A DNA stretch of 30,215 bases from a virus. The first letter of the stretch is position 1. Every line of letters begins with the position of its first letter. This document shows, in pieces, positions 8,501-17,079 of the stretch. The position numbers were made by a program, and so were the translations under genes. The notes beneath the pieces are model-generated. The model had not been told where the DNA came from, made no database searches, and saw nothing but the letters and a program-made list of their open reading frames with translations. The stretch is from the IMG/VR virus record IMGVR_UViG_3300049216_000580, positions 1 through 30,215 of that record; one strand, written 5' to 3'.

Positions 8501-11365
8501 GGCCGCCGGCTGGGTCAGCGAGCGTTGTGCCCAGGTGTCGGTCGTCGTGCGCACGGCGAGACCGGTGGAGGTCAATCCCTCGAGCGCGGCGAGATCGTTG
8601 GCGAGCGCGAAGGTGGGGTTGCCCGCGCTGCCGTCGCTGTTGGAGATCGTCATGCCGGCGGCCGGCGCGGTCAGCGAACGCTGCGCCCAGGTGTCCGCGG
8701 CCGTGCGCACCGCGATGCCCGTCGCGCTCAATCCTTCGAGCGCGGCAAGGTCGTTGGCGAGCGCGAAGGTGGGATTGCCCGAGACGCCGTCCGGATTTGT
8801 GATCGTCACGCCCGCGGCGGGCGCGCTCATCGTGCGCGGATTGTAAGTGTGCGCGGCGGTGCGCGCGACCAGGCCCGTCGTGCTCAGCGCCGCGACGGCG
8901 TCGAGCTCGGTGCTCCACGCCTCGCTGCCGCCCGAACTGCCGATGGTCGCGGAGAACTGTGTCCCCGTGAGCAACAAGCCGGGGCCGGCGGTGAAAGTGC
9001 CGACGCCCGCGAACTGCACCCAGGTGATCGCCGTCGTCCCGAGCGTGCCGCCCTGGTCCGACGTACAGACCCAACCCGTGTTGCCGTTGGTCGTGCCCTG
9101 CTCGACGAAGCAGAACGCGCCGGGGATCTCGGTCCAGCTGTCCATGTCCGTGGCGCGGGTCCACGCTCCGCTCGCCACGATCCAGATGCCGTTGAGCGCG
9201 GGGCTCGAATTGTTCTTCTCGAGCACGCGGTCGCCCGCGACGCAGGAAATGCCGTCGATCGTCTGCGTGCCGGAATGCGTCAGGCTCGCCGTGCTCGCAG
9301 CCTTCACGCTCGGCTTGACGTCCAGACCCTGCGCGAGGGAGTCGACATAGTTCTTCGTCGCGGCGTCCTGTGCGTTGGTGGGATCGGGGAGACCTGTGAT
9401 CGCGGTGGGTGAAGAGAAGGTTCCACCCGTCACGGTCTTGCCGGTGAAGGTGAGAGAGCTCGGAAGTCCGAGCGTCGGAGCGCCCGCCACGCCGTCGCCG
9501 TTGGTGACGGCGATCTCACCGGTCGTTCCCGCGATCGCACGCTGCGTCCAGGTGTCGGTCGTGGTGCGCACCGCGAGGCCTGTCGACGACAATCCTTCCA
9601 GCGCGGCTAGATCGTTGGCGAGCGCGAAGGTCGGATTGCCCGCCACGCCCCCAGGATTGGTGATGGTCATGCCCGCGGCCGGCGCGGTCAGCGTGCGCTG
9701 CGCCCAGGTGTCGGTCGTGGTGCGCGCCGCGAGGCCTGTCGATGCCAGACCTTCGAGCGCCGCGAGATCGTTGGCGAGCGCGAAGGTCGGATTGCCCGCG
9801 CTGCCGTCGGCGTTGGAGATCGTGATGCCGGCCGCCGGCTGGGTCAGCGAGCGCTGCGCCCAGCTGTCGGCGCCGGTGCGCGCCGCGATGCCGGTCGTGC
9901 TCAACGCTTCCAGCGCGGCCAGATCGTTGGCGAGCGCGAAGGTCGGATTTCCCGCGCTGCCGTCGGCGTTGGAGATCGCGATGCCGGCCGCCGGCTGGGT
10001 CAGCGAGCGCTGCGCCCAGCTGTCGGCGCCGGTGCGCGCCGCGATGCCGGTCGCGTTCAACGCCTCCAGCGCCGCCAGATCGTTGGCGAGCACAAAGGCG
10101 GGATTGCCGGAAACACCGTCGGGATTTGTGATCGTCATGCCCGCCGTCGGCGCACTCATGACGCGCGGCGTATAGGTGTGCGCGGCGGTGCGCGCGACGA
10201 GGCCCGTCGTGCTCAGCGCGGCAACAGCATCGAGCTCCGCGCTCCACGCCTGCGTGCCGCTGGATCCCGTCAACGCGGAGAACTGGCCTCCCGTCAGCGA
10301 CAGCCCGAAGCCGGCCGTGTACGTCCCCGCGCCGGAGAACTGCGTCCAGGTGATCGCCGTCGTCCCGAGCGTGCCGCCCGGAGCGGAGGTGCAGGTCCAG
10401 CCCGTGTTGCCGTTCGTCGTGCCTTGCTCGACGAAGCAGAACGCGCCGGGGATCTCGGCCCAGCTGTCCATGTCGGCGGCGCGCGTCCACGATCCGCTCG
10501 CCACGATCCAGATGCCGTTCAGCGCCGGGCTCGAATTGTTCTTGTCGAGCACGCGGTCGCCCGCGATGCAGGAGATGCCGTCGATCGTCTGCGTGCCGGA
10601 ATGAGTGAGACTCGCCGTGCTCGCAGCCTTCACGCTCGGCTTGATGCTCAAGCCCTGCGCCACCGAGTCGACATAGGTCTTCACGGCTTTCTGCGAGGGA
10701 ATGCTCGCATCGCTGTTGGCGAGGAACGTCCCGTCGGTGTCGAGCGACAGCCCGCCGTCCGCGATGAGCTTGCCGGACGTGCCGTCGAACAGCGCGAAGT
10801 TCCCGTCCGCCGCCGAGGCGGGGCCGGTCACCGCGCCGTCGATATTGCCCTGCCCGATCGTCCAGTTCGCGCCGACATCGGCCTGCGTGCCCGCGTCCGT
10901 GCCGTCGACCATGCACAGCAGCGTATCGCCGGTCTCGACGTCGACGCCCGAGACGCCGCCGATCTTGCCCGGAACGCTGACGACGTAGAAGTCGCCCTGG
11001 TCGCCCGCGAGATAGTTCGGATCGGTGGAGCAATCGAGCACGCCGCGGAAAATCAGCGCGGTGCCGAGCTCGTCGCCCGCCGCCAGCCCGACCGGCCGGC
11101 TGAACGTCATCGCGCCGGTCGTGTCGAACGCATAGAGCGGCTTCCAGGCCGATCCGATATAGACGTTCAGCGTCGGCGGCGCCGTGCTCTCGTCGATCCA
11201 GGTCTGGTACTGCGCGAGCGGCTCCGGCGCCTCGGTGCTCGCGATCGGGATGCCGAGCGCCGCGGCGGGTGCGCGCCGGTTGTCTCCGTCCTGCACGCAA
11301 GGCAGCATCTCGTCCGAAAGCGGAAGCGTCGCCGGATCGAGTGCGGTGATGGTTGAATCGGTCAT
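5540..11365 (-). CDS. Giant repeat-containing tail fibre protein (1,941 residues)
   Basis: The N-terminal region (MTDSTITALDPATLPLSDEM, PCVQ, AAALGIPI, YQTWIDESTAPP) is shared with the three fibre genes upstream and probably attaches to the baseplate. The shaft holds four copies of a roughly 110-residue unit (KPSVKAAST ... TQTIDG.SC.AGDRVL ... GAFCFVEQGT) and nine copies of a 52-residue unit ending in ANDLAALE, mixed with ATKNYVD fibre motifs. The last roughly 390 residues are the tip domain common to all four paralogues: NLIVNPSFDVYQE, IIDFWKVGG, GADDSFTIGNVKLE and LIRCQRRYQKSF, ending GVHWVADARL. It is expected to be a trimeric receptor-binding fibre. The frame is intact despite the repeats. 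The start has only a weak ribosome-binding site. Confidence 0.9.
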   Translation of the reverse strand: MTDSTITALDPATLPLSDEMLPCVQDGDNRRAPAAALGIPIASTEAPEPLAQYQTWIDESTAPPTLNVYIGSAWKPLYAFDTTGAMTFSRPVGLAAGDELGTALIFRGVLDCSTDPNYLAGDQGDFYVVSVPGKIGGVSGVDVETGDTLLCMVDGTDAGTQADVGANWTIGQGNIDGAVTGPASAADGNFALFDGTSGKLIADGGLSLDTDGTFLANSDASIPSQKAVKTYVDSVAQGLSIKPSVKAASTASLTHSGTQTIDGISCIAGDRVLDKNNSSPALNGIWIVASGSWTRAADMDSWAEIPGAFCFVEQGTTNGNTGWTCTSAPGGTLGTTAITWTQFSGAGTYTAGFGLSLTGGQFSALTGSSGTQAWSAELDAVAALSTTGLVARTAAHTYTPRVMSAPTAGMTITNPDGVSGNPAFVLANDLAALEALNATGIAARTGADSWAQRSLTQPAAGIAISNADGSAGNPTFALANDLAALEALSTTGIAARTGADSWAQRSLTQPAAGITISNADGSAGNPTFALANDLAALEGLASTGLAARTTTDTWAQRTLTAPAAGMTITNPGGVAGNPTFALANDLAALEGLSSTGLAVRTTTDTWTQRAIAGTTGEIAVTNGDGVAGAPTLGLPSSLTFTGKTVTGGTFSSPTAITGLPDPTNAQDAATKNYVDSLAQGLDVKPSVKAASTASLTHSGTQTIDGISCVAGDRVLEKNNSSPALNGIWIVASGAWTRATDMDSWTEIPGAFCFVEQGTTNGNTGWVCTSDQGGTLGTTAITWVQFAGVGTFTAGPGLLLTGTQFSATIGSSGGSEAWSTELDAVAALSTTGLVARTAAHTYNPRTMSAPAAGVTITNPDGVSGNPTFALANDLAALEGLSATGIAVRTAADTWAQRSLTAPAAGMTISNSDGSAGNPTFALANDLAALEGLTSTGLAVRTTTDTWAQRSLTQPAAGLTIANPDGVSGSPTFALANDLAALEGLASTGIAVRTGADSWAQRSIAVPTGLSINNPDGVSGNPTLALANDLAALEGLASTGIAVRTTTDTWTQRAIAGTAGEIAVANGDGVAGAPTLGLPSSLTFTGKTVTGGTFSSPAAITGLPDPSGTQDAATKNYVDTSVQGLDAKPSVKAASTSSLIHTGTQTIDGVSCVAGDRVLDKDNSTASLRGIWVVASGSWTRAADLSSWSQVPGAFCFVEQGTVNGDTGWLCTADQGGTLGTTAIAWTQFSGPGAYEASSAELDAVAALSTTGLVARTGAHTYVPRAIAGTAGEIAVSNGDGVAATPTLGLPVSLTFTGKTVTGGTFSSPAAITGLPDPSGAQDAATKNYVDTTAQGLDAKPSVKAASTIGSPLVHSGLQTIDGVSCVAGDRVLDKTNSNAANNGIWIVSSGSWSRAPDMDNWSKVPGAFCFVEQGTANGDTGWYCTADQGGTIGTTLMPWTQFAGPGAYEASSAELDALAALNTTGLVARTAAQTYTPRSIAVPLTGLSITNGNGVSGNPTLALANDLAALEALSGTNNIYYRSGTDTWSSVSYGGMISWSTGTLNVSPSTDTTLGGGSPVDTAVPSQKAVRTYANANIGGQAISTDTLKQGQAWTWDGQSSTFKACDVVEPNLIVNPSFDVYQEFGSYTFGGSAAKTHIIDFWKVGGNTSNAYTAALVTGIGGSQYSLNIKRNSGQTTANRVRLAQQFGQTEAMYLAGKTVVVSFDFMIGANYSPTSGPFVSLLGGTGIDEDLDLHLNGTLGFATGGVSTTTGSLTSQVAAAGTVARIITPALTVPSSITEFAIEFHGSAFVGTAGADDSFTIGNVKLEVGSIATPYRKPDYASELIRCQRRYQKSFIVGNSIQQGAGALSGETRWRRATSGTGSEAFQIKLFTPMRPFPSVTFYNPVSLNAQVRNETGNADCSATGGQNAGDASFEVVCTGNSGGAVGDWLGVHWVADARL
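8141..8761 (-). repeat. Tandem array B: four 153-156-bp units in the giant fibre gene
   Basis: The same landmark, with one base changed in the first copy, ends at 8761, 8605, 8449 and 8296, giving steps of 156, 156 and 153 bp. The encoded units follow the pattern ANDLAALEGL..TG.AVRT..D.WAQRS. A ninth, single unit lies near 6851-6862. Confidence 0.93.
9467..10090 (-). repeat. Tandem array A: four 156-bp units in the giant fibre gene
   Basis: The landmark ATCGTTGGCGAG (encoding LAND on the minus strand) ends at 10090, 9934, 9778 and 9622, a period of exactly 156 bp (52 codons). Adjacent units are nearly identical in DNA over long stretches, for example around 9828-9900 and 9984-10056. This indicates recent duplication or ongoing homogenisation. 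Confidence 0.95.
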
Positions 11366-11404
11366 CGGTCTTGTCCCGAAAGAAGCAGAAGTGGAGGCGC
11401 TGCG

Positions 11405-13252
11405 TCAGATGCGCCGGTCAGCGACGTAGTGCACGCCCAGCCAGTCGCCCGCGGCGCCGGTGCTGTTGCCGCTGCAGGTGAAGCGGAAGCCGTGATTGCT
11501 GATGAAATCGGCCGCGCTCGCGGAGCATTCGCCGGTGTGGGTGTAGTTGTGGGCCTGGCCGGCCGAAGGGCTTCCGCCGACCGGATTGTAGAGCGTCACG
11601 GCGGGCAGGCCGTACATCGGCACGGCGAGAGGAATGTAGACGCCCTCCGACGCCGTTCCCGCCGACAGGCGGCGGAACAGGAACTCGCCGCGGCCGCTGC
11701 CGAGCGCATCCGCCGGCGCGTCGCCGGGATTGAAGCTGCTCTGGTAGCGCCGCTGGCAGCGCAACAGCTCCGTCGCGTAGTCCGGCTTGCGGAACGGCGT
11801 GGGAATGCTGCCGATCTCCATCTTCACATTGGCGATCTGGAAGCTGTCGTCGCTGCCGGCCGAGCCGCTGTAATCGCCCGAGTGGATCTCGAAGGCGAGC
11901 TCCGTCGTGTTGGACGGGATGGCGAACGCGGCGGAGTAGAGCCTCTGCCAAACGCCGTGCAGACCCGCTCCCATCGAGGCGCTCGTCTCGTTGGTGCCGC
12001 CGGTGGGGAAGTTCGGCGTGGCACCGCGCAGATCGATGTCCTCGTCGGTCCCGGTGCCGAAATACAGCGTCACATAGGGGCCGCTCGTCATCAGGCAGCC
12101 CGTGCTGGAAAAGAAATCGTACGACACCGTGACGTTCTTGCCGGCGAGGAACAGGGCCTCGCTGGTCTCGAATTGCTGCGCGAGGCGGAAACGCACCGTC
12201 GCGCTGGAGCCCGATTGGCGCGCGAACTTCACCGCCGGGCGCGTGCTCGACGATGCCGCCACCGCGGCGACGGTGCGCCCGTCGGTGTTGCCGCCGCTCG
12301 CCTTCCAGAAATCGGCGATGAAGGTTTTGTTGACCGACGAGCTCAACGTGTACTGGTTCGTCTCCTGCCAGATCTCGAAGGACGGATTGGCGAGCAGATT
12401 GCGCCCCTCGCAACCGCTCGCCCGGAACGTGCCGGTCGACGTGTCCCAGGCCCAGACCTGACCTTGTCCGAGCGTATCGGTGGAGATCGGCATGCCCCCG
12501 ATCTGTCCCTTGACCGCTTTCTGCGACGGGATGCGCGCGTCGCTGTTGGCCGCCATCGTCCCATCGGTGTCGAACGACAGGCCCGTGTCCTTCAGGAGCG
12601 CGCCGGTCGTGCCGTCGAACTGCGCGAAATCGCCGTCGACCGCCGTGGCCGGTCCGGCCGCCGCGTTCTGCAGCTTGCCCTGGCCGATCACCCAGTTGAG
12701 GCCGGCGCCGCTCTGGGTGCCGGACGCGGTGCCGTTGACGCGGCAGAGCAGCGTGTCGCCGGCGAGCACATTGGCGCCCGCCGTGCCGCCGATCATTCCC
12801 GCGACGCTGACGACGTAGAAGTCGCCCTGATTGGCCGCAGGATAGTTGGGCGGCGTGGAGGTCGAGCAGTCGATCATGCCGCGGAAGATCAGCGCGCCCG
12901 GCGTCGTCGACAGATTGTCCTCGACATATTGCTTGGTGGCGACTTCCAGATCGTCGTCCGGATCGCCCGGCATCAGGAGGGCGTTGGTGATGGTCAGCGT
13001 GCCGTCGCTGCCGATCTTGTAGAGCTCGACCCAGCTGGTGTTGATGTACATCAGCAGCCGCGCCGGCTCGTGGGAATTGTCGATCCAGGTCTGGAACTGG
13101 CCGAGCGCCGCCGGCTGGGTGCCGCTCACGATCGGAATGCCGAATGCCGCCGCCGGCGCCTGCTTGTTCGTCGAGCCCTGCACGCAGGGCACCGCTTCGC
13201 TGGTGAGCGGAAGCGAGGCCGCGATCATGGCGCTGATCGTGCTGTCGGTCAT
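11405..13252 (-). CDS. Tail fibre paralogue (615 residues)
   Basis: It has the same overall plan as the other three fibres but without the long repeat shaft. The attachment region (MTDSTISAMIAASLPLTSEA, PCVQ, AAAFGIPIV, FQTWIDNS) is followed by a short shaft (ATKQYVEDNL, GDFYVVSVAG, DARIPSQKAVKGQIGG). A tip domain from about residue 285 (NLLANPSFEIWQE, FIADFWKASGG, GSDDSFQIANVKME, LLRCQRRYQSSF) ends GVHYVADRRI. It differs from its neighbours mainly in the last third, as expected for receptor-binding tips. The ATG at 13252 follows a GAGAGATG sequence of modest ribosome-binding quality. It is separated by 39 bp from the giant fibre. Confidence 0.9.
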   Translation of the reverse strand: MTDSTISAMIAASLPLTSEAVPCVQGSTNKQAPAAAFGIPIVSGTQPAALGQFQTWIDNSHEPARLLMYINTSWVELYKIGSDGTLTITNALLMPGDPDDDLEVATKQYVEDNLSTTPGALIFRGMIDCSTSTPPNYPAANQGDFYVVSVAGMIGGTAGANVLAGDTLLCRVNGTASGTQSGAGLNWVIGQGKLQNAAAGPATAVDGDFAQFDGTTGALLKDTGLSFDTDGTMAANSDARIPSQKAVKGQIGGMPISTDTLGQGQVWAWDTSTGTFRASGCEGRNLLANPSFEIWQETNQYTLSSSVNKTFIADFWKASGGNTDGRTVAAVAASSSTRPAVKFARQSGSSATVRFRLAQQFETSEALFLAGKNVTVSYDFFSSTGCLMTSGPYVTLYFGTGTDEDIDLRGATPNFPTGGTNETSASMGAGLHGVWQRLYSAAFAIPSNTTELAFEIHSGDYSGSAGSDDSFQIANVKMEIGSIPTPFRKPDYATELLRCQRRYQSSFNPGDAPADALGSGRGEFLFRRLSAGTASEGVYIPLAVPMYGLPAVTLYNPVGGSPSAGQAHNYTHTGECSASAADFISNHGFRFTCSGNSTGAAGDWLGVHYVADRRI

Positions 13253-13284
13253 GTATCATCTCTCGAATGGAATGACGTGGCGGC

Positions 13285-15132
13285 TCAGAGCCTGGAGTCG
13301 ATCACGGCGTGCACGCCGAACGTGTTGCCGGCCGCGCTCGAGGCGTTGCCCGTGGTGACGATCTCGCAGCTTCCCTCGACGACGTTCTGCGCCGCAGTCG
13401 AAGAGCAATCGAGGTTCCCGGTCAGATCGCGCGCCTGCCCCGACGCGCCGCCGCCGTACGGATTGAACAGCGTGACCGTCGGCGGCGAGAGCATCGTCGT
13501 CCAGCGCAGCGTGCCGAGGCTCTGCGCGTGCGCGCCGGACAGGACCGCCGCCGCGCGATGCTCGCCGGTGCCCGCGCCTGCGCCGTTCACCGGCGCCGTC
13601 GCCAGCGCGAAGGTCTTGCTGTAGCGCGTCTGGCAGCGCCTGAGTTCGTCGGCGGCGTCGGGCTTGATATAAGGCGTCGCGACGTTACCGAGCTCGAGCT
13701 TCACATTGGCGATGCTCAAACTGTCGTCGGCGCCGGCCGTGCCGGAGGGATAGGCGCCGGTCGAGATGGCCATCGCGACCTGGGTTATCAAAGCGTCGCT
13801 CGATACGGTGAGCGGCGCGGAAACGACGCGCGCCACCGACCCCGAAACCATCTGGCCCGACAGATCCAGCGAAGAGACCGAGCCGCCGCTCGTGGCGAAG
13901 CCCGGCGAGGAGGGATTGCCGAACACGTCCTCGTTCGCGCCCTTGCCCCAGAACATCTGGGCGTAGAGCGCGAGCGGGCTGGGCAGATTGGCGCCCGCCT
14001 TGACGTCGAACGATATCGTCACCGTCTGACCGACGAGGCTTTGCGACTCCCGCGCGCCGAATTGCTGCGCCAGGCAGTAGGCGTCGGTGTCCGTCGAGCC
14101 GGCGACGCGCGCGAGCTTGACGCACCACATCGAGCCGCGGATGCCGGAAGTCTGCGAGACCGTGCGCGTCGCGGCGGTGCCCGACGCGGCTTTCCAGAAA
14201 TCGGCGATGTGGGTTTTTCCCACCGAGGTCGAGATCGTGTAGCTCGTGTTCTCCTGCCAGATGTCGAAAGCGGAATTGACGAGCAGGTTCTGGCCTTCGA
14301 AATTGCGCGCGCGGAACGTCGAGGTGACGCCGTCCCAGATCCAGCCCTGGCCCTGGGTAAGCGCGTCGCTGCTGAGTGCCCGGCCCCCGATCTGCCCCTT
14401 GACCGCTTTCTGCGAGGGAATGCGCGCGTCGCTGTTGGCCGCCATCGTGACGTCGGTGTCGAGGACGAGCCCGCCGTCCTTGACGAGCAATCCGCTGGTG
14501 CCGTCGAAGAGCACGAAATTGCCGTCGCCGGCGCTGGTGGGTCCCGAAACCGCGTCGACGATGTTGCCCTGCCCGATGACCCAGTTGCCGCCGGCCGTCG
14601 TCTGGTCGCCCGACGCGGTGCTGTTGACGAGACAGAGAAGCGTGTCGCCGACCTCGACCGCGACGCCCGAAGCGCCGCCGATCTTGCCGGCCGCGCTGAC
14701 GACATAGAGGTCGCCCTGGTTGGCGGCGGGATAGTTCGGATTGCCGCTGCACGAGATCGTGTTCTTGAAGACCAGCGTGCCGGTCGCGGCGGGCCTGGTG
14801 TCGACATAGTGCTTGGTGGCGGCCTGGCTGTCCTCGGCCGGATCGGCCTGGAGCGTGAGCGGCATCGCCATGGCGAGCGTGCCGTCGGGCGCGAAGGTAT
14901 AGAGCGGCACCCAGTTGCCGGCGATGTACATGTTCAGCGTCGGGCCGCCGTCGTGGTCCTGGATCCAGGTCTGGAACTCCGCCAGCGGCGTCGGCGCCGA
15001 GGTCGACATGACCGGAATGCCGAAAGCGGCGGCCGGGGCCTGCACGTTGCTGCCGTTCTGCACGCAAGGCACCGCCTCGTTCTCGAGCGGCAGCGCCGCG
15101 GGCGGCATTGCGGTGATTGTACTGTCGGTCAT
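13285..15132 (-). CDS. Tail fibre paralogue (615 residues)
   Basis: The N-terminus (MTDSTITAMPPAALPLENEA, PCVQNGSN, AAAFGIPVM, FQTWIQDH) is followed by the short shaft (ATKHYVDTR, GDLYVVSAAGKIGG, DARIPSQKAVKGQIGG). The tip domain (NLLVNSAFDIWQE, HIADFWKAASG, AGADDSLSIANVKLE, LRRCQTRYSKTF) ends GVHAVIDSRL. The ending departs from the WLGVH..AD consensus of the two downstream copies. AGGAAC stands about 7 bases before the ATG at 15132. The antisense strand carries a long arginine-rich frame that is a composition artefact. Confidence 0.9.
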   Translation of the reverse strand: MTDSTITAMPPAALPLENEAVPCVQNGSNVQAPAAAFGIPVMSTSAPTPLAEFQTWIQDHDGGPTLNMYIAGNWVPLYTFAPDGTLAMAMPLTLQADPAEDSQAATKHYVDTRPAATGTLVFKNTISCSGNPNYPAANQGDLYVVSAAGKIGGASGVAVEVGDTLLCLVNSTASGDQTTAGGNWVIGQGNIVDAVSGPTSAGDGNFVLFDGTSGLLVKDGGLVLDTDVTMAANSDARIPSQKAVKGQIGGRALSSDALTQGQGWIWDGVTSTFRARNFEGQNLLVNSAFDIWQENTSYTISTSVGKTHIADFWKAASGTAATRTVSQTSGIRGSMWCVKLARVAGSTDTDAYCLAQQFGARESQSLVGQTVTISFDVKAGANLPSPLALYAQMFWGKGANEDVFGNPSSPGFATSGGSVSSLDLSGQMVSGSVARVVSAPLTVSSDALITQVAMAISTGAYPSGTAGADDSLSIANVKLELGNVATPYIKPDAADELRRCQTRYSKTFALATAPVNGAGAGTGEHRAAAVLSGAHAQSLGTLRWTTMLSPPTVTLFNPYGGGASGQARDLTGNLDCSSTAAQNVVEGSCEIVTTGNASSAAGNTFGVHAVIDSRL

Positions 15133-15159
15133 TGCCTGTTCCTGGTTCGGGAGGAATTC

Positions 15160-17076
15160 TCAAAGCCGCGCGTCGGCGACCCAATGCACGGCGAGCGTGT
15201 TTCCGACCGCCGTCGCTGCGTGGCCGCTTGCCACGATCTCGAAGCCGGTCTCGGTGATCTTCTGCGCCACAGTCGACGTGCAATCGCCCGCCGTGAGATC
15301 GCGCGCGAAGAACGTCTTGTCGCCCGGGAACGGGCTGTACAGCGATACCGTCGGCGCCACGCGCATCGGGGGAAAGCGCACCGTGCCCATCGATTGCGCG
15401 GCCGTCCCGGCCACCACTGCGGGCGCGCGATGCTCGCCGGTATTGAGCCCGACGCCGTTGCGGGGCTGCGCGCCGCGCTGGAAGCTCTTGCGATAGCGGC
15501 TCTGGCAGCGCTGCTGCTCCTCTTCCGGCCAGGGCCTCAGATACGGCGTGGAGACGTTGCCGACCTCGAGCTTGACGTTGGTGATGGAGATGCTGTCGTC
15601 CGCGCCGGCCTGGCCGAAGAACGGACCGATGTCGAACACCAGCGCCGCCTCGGTGACCGGCCGGAAGGACCAGTTCGCGGGAATGGTCACGGTCTGGTTG
15701 ACGAGATGCCCGGCGAAGCCGGGCGGCGGAAGCTGCGCGGTGAGCGTGTTGGGATAGAGCAGCGCCAGGGAGTTCTGGCCGAACGCATCGGGCAAGGTCG
15801 ATCCGGAACCGGTCGGGAAGACATTGCCGTTGGTGCGTCCCGGCGAAAGCGCGAGGACTTCGTCGACTCCGGTGCCGAAGGTGAGCCCGGCCTGGATGCC
15901 GGCGCCCGTGAAATTCGCGCCGATGAGGACGTCGAAGGACAAGGTCAGCGGCTTGCCCTGCATGAACAGCGCTTCCGCGCTGCCGAATTGCTGGCAGAGG
16001 CGCACGTTGTTGGTGTCGAGAGAACCGGGAGCGCGCAGGATTTGAACCGCGCCGCGCGCGCCCGAAAATCCGTTCACGTGCCTGGCGGTCCTGAGCGAGC
16101 CTGTGCTGGTCGCGCCTCCGACCTTCCAGAAATCCGCGATGTGCGTGTTCGCCGTCGTCGGACCGAACGTGTAGGAGGTGGTTTCTTCCCAAAGATCGAA
16201 CGAGGAATTCACCAGAAGATTGCGCCCGTCGCAGCGCGCGGAGCGGAAGCTCGCCGCCGTGTTGTCCCAGGCGAGAAGATTTCCCTGAGCCGGCGTGCCG
16301 CTGCCGAGCGGCTTGCCGCCGAGCTGCGCCTTGACCGCCTTCTGCGAGGGAATGCATGTGTCGCTGTTGGCGGCCATCGTCGGGTCGGTGTCGAGCACGG
16401 TGCCGCCGGATGCGATCTGCCGTCCCGAGCTGCCGCTGAACAGCGCGAGGCTGCCGTTCGCCGCGGACGCCGGATTGAGCACGAGGCCGGTATTGTGCCC
16501 CTGGACGATCGTCCAGTTCGCGCCCACGGCGGCTTGCGTGCCGGACGCGCTGCTTGCGGCGATGCACAACAAGAGCGCCGCGGTGCCGGCATTGAGGCCG
16601 GACGCGCCGCCGATCTTGCCGGGCGCGCTCACGATATAGACGTCGCCCTCGCTCGCCGCGGGATAGTTCGGCGCGCCCGAGCAATCGACGGTACCGCGGA
16701 AGATCATGCTGCCGGCCGCGCCGGGGCGCGTGTCGACATAATTCTTGGTCGCGACCTGCTGCGAGGCCGTGGGATCGGCGGGCAGCGCCAGCGCCGCGCG
16801 TGTCGTGAGCGTGCCGTCGGAGCCCAGCGTGTAGAGCGCCGTCCACACGGTGTCGACATACATGCGCAGAGCGGGCGGCGACGTCGACTGGTCGATCCAG
16901 GTCTGGAACTGGCCAAGCGCCGTGGGCGGCGTCACGCTCGCAATGGGCACGGCGAACGCGGCGGCCGGCACCTGGGCGTTCACCCCGTTCTGCACGCAGG
17001 GCGCGACGCAGCCGAGACGATCGCCGGACAGCGGCACGACCGCTCCCGGAAGGGCACTGATGGCGATACCGGTCAT
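15160..17076 (-). CDS. Tail fibre paralogue (638 residues), first of four
   Basis: The first fibre gene in the array, starting 3 bases after the gp46 stop and therefore probably coupled to it. The N-terminus is slightly longer and altered (MTGIAISALPGAVVPLSGDR, CVAPCVQNGVN) but rejoins the common pattern AAAFAVPI and FQTWIDQS. The shaft holds ATKNYVDTR, GDVYIVSAPGKIGG and DTCIPSQKAVKAQLGG. The tip holds NLLVNSSFDLWEE, HIADFWKVGG, AGADDSISITNVKLE and QRCQSRYRKSF, ending AVHWVADARL. It has the most diverged tip of the set. No chaperone gene or fibre-switching invertase is seen nearby. Confidence 0.9.
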   Translation of the reverse strand: MTGIAISALPGAVVPLSGDRLGCVAPCVQNGVNAQVPAAAFAVPIASVTPPTALGQFQTWIDQSTSPPALRMYVDTVWTALYTLGSDGTLTTRAALALPADPTASQQVATKNYVDTRPGAAGSMIFRGTVDCSGAPNYPAASEGDVYIVSAPGKIGGASGLNAGTAALLLCIAASSASGTQAAVGANWTIVQGHNTGLVLNPASAANGSLALFSGSSGRQIASGGTVLDTDPTMAANSDTCIPSQKAVKAQLGGKPLGSGTPAQGNLLAWDNTAASFRSARCDGRNLLVNSSFDLWEETTSYTFGPTTANTHIADFWKVGGATSTGSLRTARHVNGFSGARGAVQILRAPGSLDTNNVRLCQQFGSAEALFMQGKPLTLSFDVLIGANFTGAGIQAGLTFGTGVDEVLALSPGRTNGNVFPTGSGSTLPDAFGQNSLALLYPNTLTAQLPPPGFAGHLVNQTVTIPANWSFRPVTEAALVFDIGPFFGQAGADDSISITNVKLEVGNVSTPYLRPWPEEEQQRCQSRYRKSFQRGAQPRNGVGLNTGEHRAPAVVAGTAAQSMGTVRFPPMRVAPTVSLYSPFPGDKTFFARDLTAGDCTSTVAQKITETGFEIVASGHAATAVGNTLAVHWVADARL

Positions 17077-17079
17077 GGC

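Larger units (their letters stand above)
7033..10660 (-). repeat. Super-repeat of about 110-residue units, with a 1,326-bp period
   Basis: Four copies of the KPSVKAAST...FCFVEQGT unit lie at about 10332-10660, 9007-9333, 7677-8010 and 7033-7371. The shared 10-mer TCGCCCGCGA starts at 10557, 9231, 7905 and 7263: two steps of exactly 1,326 bp, then one of 642 bp. So a large block, the 110-residue unit plus one four-unit array, was itself duplicated. Confidence 0.9.

Noticed and set aside
5384-9412. A 1,342-codon open frame on the plus strand opposite the giant fibre gene
   Set aside because: It is antisense to a well-supported repeat fibre, rich in Arg, Gly and Ala with no recognisable domain; its repeats are reflections of the fibre repeats in high-GC DNA.
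8141-10090. Regular repeats that could suggest a CRISPR array
   Set aside because: Units are 153-156 bp, in frame, and encode a conserved protein repeat with no short repeat/variable spacer pattern.
5540-17076. A Gin-type invertible fibre segment
   Set aside because: No recombinase gene or paired crossover sites could be found; all four fibre genes face the same way and are complete.
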